DNA from: Xanthobacteraceae bacterium
GTDB lineage: Bacteria; Pseudomonadota; Alphaproteobacteria; Rhizobiales; Xanthobacteraceae
Length of the DNA: 14,705 bases
Direction of reading: 5' to 3'
Assembly (NCBI GenBank): GCA_019746355.1
Contig: JAIESC010000050.1
Span: forward strand, 1-14,705
Shown: in pieces, positions 8,049 to 12,824 of the stretch
How positions within the stretch are numbered: position 1 is the stretch's first letter
Layout of the letters: each line of letters starts with the position of its first letter
Program-made: the position numbers and the translations under genes
Notes under the pieces: generated by a model
The model's database searches: none
Told to the model about the DNA's origin: nothing
Seen by the model: the letters and a program-made list of their open reading frames with translations, nothing else

Positions 8049-9275
8049 TTACTCCTCGTCTCCGGCCTCGCCTCCTTTGCCTTCGAGCGCTTGTTTTTGA
8101 CTCTCCTTCACGATGGCGACCAGCTTGTCCTGTGGTGTCAGCCGGATCGGCTCGGCCGCGAGCTTGAACCCGGCCCGGCGCGCCGCCTCGATGGCGGCCG
8201 TGTAGAGCGCGCGAGCGGTCTCGCGATTGACCTCGACGCGATCGACGCTACCGTCGGCATGCACCAGTTCGAACGGCGCGCGGCCGTCGCAGACGAGATC
8301 GCAGCGCGATCGCAGCGCATAGCCGCGTACGTCCTGCTCCATCAGGGCCACGAGCCCGAGGGCTGCCAGCACGCTGCGTCCGGCGGCGTCCTTCTCACCG
8401 CCACCGAAGCGCAGGCGCCGCAGCCCGGCGAAGCTCAGCACGACGGTGTGTTCGGCGTAGTCGCATGTGATCCCGAGCGGCTGCACTGTAGGCGCGATAT
8501 TGCCGTGGTTGATCTCGGAGGGGCGTACCGCCTTGGCGCCCCTTCCGGCCCGCGCCTTGTCGGTGTCCCAGCCGTCGGCGCCCTTGAACACCTCCACGCG
8601 CCGCAGCACGCCGAGCGGGTCGATCCGGCTGCCGGTCCGTCGGCCCGATGTGCGAACTTCGATTTCCTTCGAGCGGGGGTCGGGCGGGGCGTCGTCAACG
8701 GGCACATCCACGGCGACGATCTCGGACACGAGGCAGCGCGGAAATTTGGCACCGAGCCCGCCGCCTTCGCCGGTCGAGTGCCAGGCGCCGAACAGCAGTG
8801 CAGTCGGCGATGTTTCCAGAAGGGCAGTCGCGTCGCCAGATTTCGCTTCGGCGAGGCTGATGCCCAACTTGCTTTTCATGAACGGCTCGCCGTCGAGCGC
8901 GCTGTCGCGCAAGATGGCGTCGTAGACACGATGCGGGGCATCGAGCGAGGTGATCTCCGTGATGCCAGCCAACCCTGACTTGCTGAAATCCACCGTGACG
9001 TAGGGCAGTGCGATAGCTTGGTCGCGCACTGCGGCCAGAAGAACCTCTTCGAGCCGGTTCGCTTGGCTTTGCACGCTGTCGACCAACACGCACCATGCTT
9101 CGCGCCCGTTGAGACGGCGGCGTTCGAACACATGTCGGGGGCCCTGACCACGCCGTTCCTCCGGGTACGTCGGCGGGAATATCTTGTCGTTCTTGCCGCC
9201 GATTGGCTGTAGCACCTGCCTTCTGCGAAGCGCGGCGTGCCGTTCAACAGATTGCGTGAGCGTGGCGAGATCCAT
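8049..9275 (-). CDS. csb1: Csb1: Cas7 backbone subunit of type I-G (GSU0053 family)
   Basis: A 408-residue RAMP protein, first gene of the interference operon. Family marks are FPPTYPEE (33-40), LVDSVQSQANRLEEVLL (64-80) and LFGAWHSTGEGGGLGAKFPR (161-180), followed by SEIVAVDVPVDD. Cas7 proteins polymerise along the crRNA spacer and form the backbone of the effector complex in the cytoplasm. The ATG at 9275 has an unusually strong ribosome binding site, GGGAGGAGG at 9287-9279, in keeping with the need for several copies per complex. A promoter with a perfect TTGACA lies about 60 bp upstream. The C-terminus is rich in Glu/Lys/Gly. The gene lies 5 nt before csb2. Confidence 0.92.
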   Translation of the reverse strand: MDLATLTQSVERHAALRRRQVLQPIGGKNDKIFPPTYPEERRGQGPRHVFERRRLNGREAWCVLVDSVQSQANRLEEVLLAAVRDQAIALPYVTVDFSKSGLAGITEITSLDAPHRVYDAILRDSALDGEPFMKSKLGISLAEAKSGDATALLETSPTALLFGAWHSTGEGGGLGAKFPRCLVSEIVAVDVPVDDAPPDPRSKEIEVRTSGRRTGSRIDPLGVLRRVEVFKGADGWDTDKARAGRGAKAVRPSEINHGNIAPTVQPLGITCDYAEHTVVLSFAGLRRLRFGGGEKDAAGRSVLAALGLVALMEQDVRGYALRSRCDLVCDGRAPFELVHADGSVDRVEVNRETARALYTAAIEAARRAGFKLAAEPIRLTPQDKLVAIVKESQKQALEGKGGEAGDEE

Positions 9276-9292
9276 CCGCCTCCTCCCTTGAG

Positions 9293-9316
9293 GTTATTTT
9301 CCTTTCGGAACATAAC
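9293..9316 (-). promoter_or_regulatory. Inverted repeat over the -10/+1 region of the csb1-csb2-cas3-cas8 operon
   Basis: On the plus strand GTTATTTTCC (9293-9302) and GGAACATAAC (9307-9316) are inverted copies with 9 of 10 positions matching, around TTTC. The element covers the proposed -10 box and transcription start, and ends just before the ribosome binding site. It could be a repressor operator or a hairpin in the 5' untranslated RNA. The regulator is unknown. Confidence 0.55.
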
Positions 9317-9341
9317 ATGAACAATAAGCGAGGAATGTCAA
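9312..9341 (-). promoter_or_regulatory. Sigma-70-type promoter of the interference operon
   Basis: On the minus strand a perfect TTGACA (9341-9336) is followed after 18 nt by TGTTAT (9317-9312, four of six consensus bases). Transcription would start near 9305, giving a leader of about 30 nt before csb1. The surrounding 60 bp is the most AT-rich stretch of this region. Three TGTT(C) units lie between the -35 box and the start. Confidence 0.6.
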
Positions 9342-9413
9342 CATCATTTGTAGCGTCGTTGGGCACATTCTCTCGGTGCGTGTGGCGGCTGGGGGCGGTC
9401 TGATGGCGGCTGC

Positions 9414-9569
9414 TCAAGAGCTAGCAGGGGGCTCATTGTCGTTGGCGGCCAGCGGGATGCCGGCCACCCAAAGCTCTGCTTCGATTATGGCTACCGCGTC
9501 CGCATCGTCCCGGTGGATCGCGGCGTCACGCAATGCGAGCAGTTCGGTAGCCCGCTCGGTGGATCGCAT
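9414..9569 (-). CDS. Possible small hypothetical protein (51 aa)
   Basis: A short frame beginning MRSTERATELLALRD and ending IPLAANDNEPPASS. Its composition is protein-like: an acidic amphipathic helix with AAIHRDDADAVAIIEAELW, then a proline/asparagine tail of a type common in small alphaproteobacterial proteins. The ATG at 9569 is chosen because the upstream extension to a GTG at 9629 is Cys/Trp/Pro-rich and looks non-coding. I see no good ribosome binding site. It lies between higA and csb1 on the same strand and could be co-transcribed with higBA. I do not recognise the family, and it may not be expressed. Confidence 0.4.
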   Translation of the reverse strand: MRSTERATELLALRDAAIHRDDADAVAIIEAELWVAGIPLAANDNEPPASS

Positions 9570-9573
9570 GCAC

Positions 9574-9650
9574 AAGCACCGCGGCCATCGGGGGCAAGAG
9601 GACCAAGGACAATAAGACCTCCGCGGCACCGATTAATTAGGTGCTAATCG
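9574..9650 (-). other. higA-downstream spacer with inverted repeats and CRISPR-repeat-like cores
   Basis: This gene-free stretch lies after higA and before the small ORF. GCACC (9626-9630) and GGTGC (9640-9644) form a small hairpin, as do CGATTA (9630-9635) and TAATCG (9645-9650); these are alternatives. Neither has a T-run, so a terminator is not shown. Minus-strand bases 9633-9621 (ATCGGTGCCGCGG) match the repeat core in 12 of 13 positions, and 9590-9574 gives a second, gapped match. GC-rich DNA can produce such matches by chance. Confidence 0.3.
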
Positions 9651-9672
9651 CGGACGGACACCCACCGCCTTG

Positions 9673-10044
9673 CTACGCCGCCGCACTTCGCCCCGTCTTA
9701 ATCAGCGACTCCGCCGGGATGCCAAGCCCTTCGTGCAGCCGGCGAACCATCGCCAGCGTCAGGGGGCGTTTACGCGACAGCACCTCATAAACGCGGTTCC
9801 GGCCGCCGATGTACGGCACGAGGTCGCGTGGCGCGAGCCCTTGCTGATCCATATGGTACTTGATCGCCTCGACCGCGTCGGGAAGGTCGAGGGGGTGGTG
9901 CTTCGCCTCCCACGCCTCTACGAGCGTGACGAGGATGTCGAGGCGATCGCCCTCCGGCGTGCCACGCCGCGCCGACATCAGCGGTTCGATCTCTTTCAGA
10001 GTGCGCCGGTAGTCGCGTTGCGTCTTGATCGGCTTGATGTCCAT
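9673..10044 (-). CDS. higA: HigA-type antitoxin with XRE helix-turn-helix domain
   Basis: A 123-residue protein. The N-terminal half (DYRRTLKEIEPLMSARRGTPEGDRLDIL begins at 11) and the segment VEAWEAKHHPLDLPDAVEAIKYHM (42-65) are typical of the HigA family related to COG5499. The C-terminal helix-turn-helix covers about 58-112 (QQGLAPRDLVPYIGGRNRVYEVLSRKRPLTL). HigA antitoxins neutralise HigB and repress their own operon by binding palindromes. It follows the higB homologue by 75 bp on the same strand, the toxin-first order usual for hig loci. The ATG at 10044 has no clear ribosome binding site, and a GC-rich hairpin lies 13-30 nt upstream. It sits between the two CRISPR-Cas operons and could regulate either; that is inference. 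Confidence 0.85.
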   Translation of the reverse strand: MDIKPIKTQRDYRRTLKEIEPLMSARRGTPEGDRLDILVTLVEAWEAKHHPLDLPDAVEAIKYHMDQQGLAPRDLVPYIGGRNRVYEVLSRKRPLTLAMVRRLHEGLGIPAESLIKTGRSAAA

Positions 10045-10056
10045 TTTCGATGCGGC

Positions 10057-10074
10057 CGCGGCGTAAGTGCCGCG
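10057..10074 (-). promoter_or_regulatory. GC-rich hairpin between higB and higA
   Basis: CGCGGC (10057-10062) and GCCGCG (10069-10074) form perfect 6-bp arms around a 6-nt loop, 13 nt before the higA start. In the toxin-antitoxin transcript it could affect translation of higA or protect an RNA end. No T-run follows, so it is not a typical terminator. Confidence 0.4.
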
Positions 10075-10119
10075 TAACCTTCCCTTGTTTCAACCGGCTA
10101 AAGCCAGCTAGCCAGTCAC

Positions 10120-10422
10120 CTAGATCGTCTGCGCGTCGATGCGGTCATACTGCGCATGTGTGCCGACAAAGCGAATGTAAACGACGCGGTACGGATAGTT
10201 GATCCACGCCACGATACGATACTTGTTGCCGGCGACGTTGAAGACCACACGGCCGTCTCTCAGAATACTTGCCGACCGAACCGCATCCTTGACCGCCGCA
10301 GGACCAGCCCAGTCGGCGGCCTTGACTTGTCGAACCCAGGCCATCACCGGGTCGCGCGCGTCGGCGTAGGCTGGGCTTCGCGCCAGGAATGCCTTCAGCG
10401 TGCTGACGGCGATGATCCGCAC
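10120..10422 (-). CDS. higB: HigB-type toxin (RelE-like mRNA interferase family)
   Basis: A 100-residue protein of the HigB_toxin family. It starts MRIIAVSTLKAFLARSP and carries the diagnostic C-terminal half FNVAGNKYRIVAWINY (61-76) followed by VYIRFVGTHAQYDRID (81-96). Members of this family cut mRNA, often on the ribosome, and stop growth when the antitoxin is lost. The GTG at 10422 is used; an ATG at 10424 is out of frame, and only a weak AAGAGA precedes it. The reading frame is complete with no truncation. A perfect palindrome lies 16 nt upstream of the start, where an autoregulatory operator would be expected. The gene diverges from cas4-cas1 across 110 bp. Confidence 0.87.
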   Translation of the reverse strand: MRIIAVSTLKAFLARSPAYADARDPVMAWVRQVKAADWAGPAAVKDAVRSASILRDGRVVFNVAGNKYRIVAWINYPYRVVYIRFVGTHAQYDRIDAQTI

Positions 10423-10532
10423 ATCGTTCTCTTAACATGGTCCCATCCTGGGACCAATCGATTTTGACTCGACTCCGCGCACCTCTCGCGCCGATAATGG
10501 CTACGATATAGTTCTATCGGAGATTGTAGCGT
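10423..10532. promoter_or_regulatory. Divergent control region between higB and cas4-cas1
   Basis: These 110 bp must hold promoters for both the toxin-antitoxin operon (minus strand) and the adaptation operon (plus strand). Candidate plus-strand elements are TTGACT (10464-10469), GATAAT (10493-10498) and TATAGT (10507-10512), but no pair has proper 16-18 nt spacing, so the start site cannot be fixed. GGAG at 10519-10522 lies 10 nt before the cas4-cas1 ATG. Confidence 0.5.
10438..10456. promoter_or_regulatory. Perfect 8+3+8 palindrome, candidate HigA operator
   Basis: TGGTCCCA (10438-10445) and TGGGACCA (10449-10456) are exact inverted copies around TCC. The element lies 15 bp upstream of the higB GTG and about 75 bp upstream of cas4-cas1. 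Position and symmetry fit a dimeric XRE-family repressor such as HigA. It lacks a T-run and is followed by AATCG, so a terminator is unlikely. Confidence 0.6.
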
Positions 10533-12308
10533 ATGTCTTCCCCTCCCGCAGGGGCCGCTTCGGCTGCAGCAAGCGCCGATGACGCGACCAGACTCACTCC
10601 GTCGCCTTCCATACAGTTCGCTCTCGACCTTCCGGCTCCGCCGGCGACGGCGGAAACGCCGCTCCTGCCGGTACGGATGGTCAACGAATGGGTCTACTGT
10701 CCGCGGTTGGCATTCCTTGAGTGGGTTGACGGCGAATGGGCTGACTCGGGCGACACCGAGGAAGGGCGGCGCGCGCATGTGCGCGTCGATGCGGGCGGGG
10801 GGAAGATGCCGGCGCCCGCCGATACCGAGGAAAGGCCCGATTTCGCTGCGCGGTCAGTGATGCTTGCATCCGAACGGCTTGGCATCATAGCCAAGATGGA
10901 TCTGGTCGAGGGTGAAGATGGGACCGTCACGCCTGTAGACACGAAGAAAGGCAAGCGTCCCCATGTGGCCGAAGGCGCCTACGACCCTGAACGCGTGCAA
11001 GTCTGCGCGCAGGCGCTGATCCTGGAGGACGCGGGATATAAGGTCGCTGAAGGTGCGATCTGGTATGCTGGCTCTCGCGAGCGGGTACGCATTGCGCTTG
11101 ATGACGAGCTACGGGCGAGAACGCGGGCTGCGATTGCCGAATTGAGGCTTGCGGCCGCTGCCGGGCGGTTGCCGCCGCCCCTCGTCGACAGTCCGAAGTG
11201 TGCCAAGTGCTCTCTCGCCGGTATCTGCCTGCCGGATGAGGTCGCGTTTTTCCGGCGCGGCATGGCGCCGCGGCCGCTCAATCCATCGGCGGACACGGCT
11301 CTTCCGCTCTACGTCCAGGAGCCGGGGGCGCGAGTGACCAAATCAGGTGAGGTGTTGGTTATCCAGACGGAAGAGCAGAAGACCGAGGTGCCGATCGGCG
11401 ACGTTTCTGAAGTTGTGCTGCACGGCCCGGTTTCTCTCACCACGCCGGCGATTGGCGCATTGCTGAGAGAGGAAATCCCGGTCACATATGCCTCAACGGG
11501 CGGATGGGTGCTCGGCCACACTGTCTCGACCGGCCATCGCAACGTGGCGATCAGAATTGCGCAGTATCGCGGCGCGTTTGACGAGCGGCGATCGCTCGCC
11601 TTGGCCCGCGGTCTCGTGGCCGCCAAAATCAAGAACAGTCGCGTGTTTCTGCGGCGGAATTTCAAGAGCGGCGATGAAGCTGAGCGCGATGCCGCGCTTG
11701 AGGCGCTATCGCGTCTGGCTGATCGCGCCAGTCATACGCCCACCGAATCCGAACTCTTGGGCATCGAGGGTGAAGCCGCCGCCCGTTATTTCCGTCTGTT
11801 CGAGACCATGCTCGGCGAAGCGGCGCGGGAATTTCCGGAGTTCGCGTTCGACAAGCGCACGCGCCGGCCGCCGGCCGATCCGGTGAATGCTATGCTCTCG
11901 CTGGGCTACACCCTGCTGACGCGGACCTGGCTCACCGTGTTGTCGGCGGTCGGCTTCGACCCCTACCTTGGCTTCTACCACAAGCCGCGCTTTGGCCGGC
12001 CGGCTCTCGCGCTCGATCTGATGGAGCCGTTCCGCCCAATCCTCGCGGATTCAACCGTCGTCCAGGTGGTGAACAACGGCGAAGTGAAAGCCGACGCCTT
12101 TGTCAGCGCCGGGCCGGCGGTCAACCTGAAACCGCACGCGCGGCGTGCGTTCATCGCCGCCTATGAGCGACGGCTCGATCAGGAGGTGACGCATCCCGTG
12201 TTCGGATACCGAGTGTCCATGCGCCGGCTCCTCGAAGTGCAAGCGCGGCTGCTCGCTCGTTTTCTGAGCGGCGAAATCGACGAATATCCCCACTATCTGG
12301 TGCGGTGA
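10533..12308 (+). CDS. cas4-cas1: Cas4-Cas1 fusion, spacer acquisition nuclease-integrase
   Basis: A 591-residue fusion typical of type I-G. Residues 1-45 are a low-complexity Ala/Pro/Ser tail. The Cas4 part (about 46-240) has Cys56 in VYCPRL, Asp123 in AKMDLVE, PVDTKKGK (134-141) as the RecB-type nuclease motif, Gln156, and Cys223, Cys226 and Cys232 in CAKCSLAGIC, completing the iron-sulfur ligand set. The Cas1 part (about 255-591) has Glu412 in GIEGEAAARYF, His483 in FYHKPRFGRP and Asp495 in ALDLMEPFRP, the expected metal ligands. Cas4 checks the PAM and trims prespacers; Cas1, with Cas2, inserts them at the leader end. The ATG at 10533 follows GGAG by 10 nt. cas2 begins 6 nt after the stop. 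All catalytic positions are present, so the protein should be active. Confidence 0.95.
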   Translation: MSSPPAGAASAAASADDATRLTPSPSIQFALDLPAPPATAETPLLPVRMVNEWVYCPRLAFLEWVDGEWADSGDTEEGRRAHVRVDAGGGKMPAPADTEERPDFAARSVMLASERLGIIAKMDLVEGEDGTVTPVDTKKGKRPHVAEGAYDPERVQVCAQALILEDAGYKVAEGAIWYAGSRERVRIALDDELRARTRAAIAELRLAAAAGRLPPPLVDSPKCAKCSLAGICLPDEVAFFRRGMAPRPLNPSADTALPLYVQEPGARVTKSGEVLVIQTEEQKTEVPIGDVSEVVLHGPVSLTTPAIGALLREEIPVTYASTGGWVLGHTVSTGHRNVAIRIAQYRGAFDERRSLALARGLVAAKIKNSRVFLRRNFKSGDEAERDAALEALSRLADRASHTPTESELLGIEGEAAARYFRLFETMLGEAAREFPEFAFDKRTRRPPADPVNAMLSLGYTLLTRTWLTVLSAVGFDPYLGFYHKPRFGRPALALDLMEPFRPILADSTVVQVVNNGEVKADAFVSAGPAVNLKPHARRAFIAAYERRLDQEVTHPVFGYRVSMRRLLEVQARLLARFLSGEIDEYPHYLVR

Positions 12309-12314
12309 ACGGGC

Positions 12315-12608
12315 ATGGTCGATGAGCGGCTGTACATCGTTGCATACGATATAGCCGACGACCGGCGCTGGCGGCGCGTGTTCAAGCTCGTGCGTGGCTA
12401 TGGCCACTGGTTGCAGCTGTCCGTGTTCCAGTGCCGCCTGACCGCCCGGCGTCGCGCGGAATTGGCTCGGCGGCTTGAAGAAGTGATACACGACTGTGAT
12501 GACCACGTCCTGATTTTAGACCTAGGCCCCGCGGACAACGTCGATCCCCGGGTCGAAAGCCTCGGGAAGTCATTTGAATCTGTAAAGCGGGCAGCCGTGG
12601 TGATATAA
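12315..12608 (+). CDS. cas2: Cas2, structural partner of Cas1 in spacer integration
   Basis: A 97-residue Cas2 with the N-terminal strand RLYIVAYDIADDRRWRRVFKLVRGYG (5-30), including the conserved YDI.DD acid residues, then LQLSVFQCRLTARR and the C-terminal strand DDHVLILDLGP. Length and order match the family. Cas2 dimers bridge two Cas1 dimers to form the integrase. The ATG lies 6 nt after the cas4-cas1 stop, with only a weak ribosome binding site, so translation is probably coupled. The gene is followed by the leader and array on the same strand. Confidence 0.93.
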   Translation: MVDERLYIVAYDIADDRRWRRVFKLVRGYGHWLQLSVFQCRLTARRRAELARRLEEVIHDCDDHVLILDLGPADNVDPRVESLGKSFESVKRAAVVI

Positions 12609-12824
12609 GGCCGTGTTGGCGCAATCCGCCGCTGCCGCGCGAGCGCTGGGGCTGTGAACGACAAGCCGTCAGCGCTCGCAGGCGGGAAAGTGATTGCGTT
12701 TCAACGGGCTGTTTGACATCGTGAGGTTTAGACGCGGAGGAGGGCGTGTTGCCGACGCCCGATTGTTTGAGGTCTCGCGCTAACAGCAGATTGAGCCTGT
12801 GGACCATCGCGTTGCTGGTAGGCA
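12609..12824 (+). promoter_or_regulatory. CRISPR leader
   Basis: This 216-bp gene-free stretch joins cas2 to the first repeat and is read in the same direction as the array, the expected place for the leader and array promoter. TTGACA at 12713-12718 could be a -35 box, but no good -10 box follows at 16-18 nt. A second small inverted repeat, GGGCGT (12742-12747) and ACGCCC (12755-12760), precedes GATTGTTTGAGG. No degenerate repeat is visible next to repeat 1. A leader rather than a trailer is inferred from cas gene position and from the ATTGAAGC 3' end of the repeats. Confidence 0.65.
12639..12679 (+). other. Perfect 9-bp inverted repeat behind cas2
   Basis: GCGAGCGCT (12639-12647) and AGCGCTCGC (12671-12679) are exact inverted copies, with GGCT/AGCC able to pair inside the 23-nt loop. 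The element starts 31 nt after the cas2 stop. It may end or protect the adaptation transcript, or be a structural part of the leader. No T-run follows, so intrinsic termination is not shown. Confidence 0.5.

Noticed and set aside
7911..8978. 355-codon plus-strand frame opposite csb2/csb1
   Set aside because: It spans the junction of two real genes on the other strand and shows no protein family features.
10464..10498. TTGACT and GATAAT as a promoter for cas4-cas1
   Set aside because: The 23-nt spacing is too long for a normal sigma-70 promoter.
12713..12718. TTGACA as the array promoter -35 box
   Set aside because: No -10-like hexamer lies 16-18 nt downstream, so it is only mentioned under the leader.
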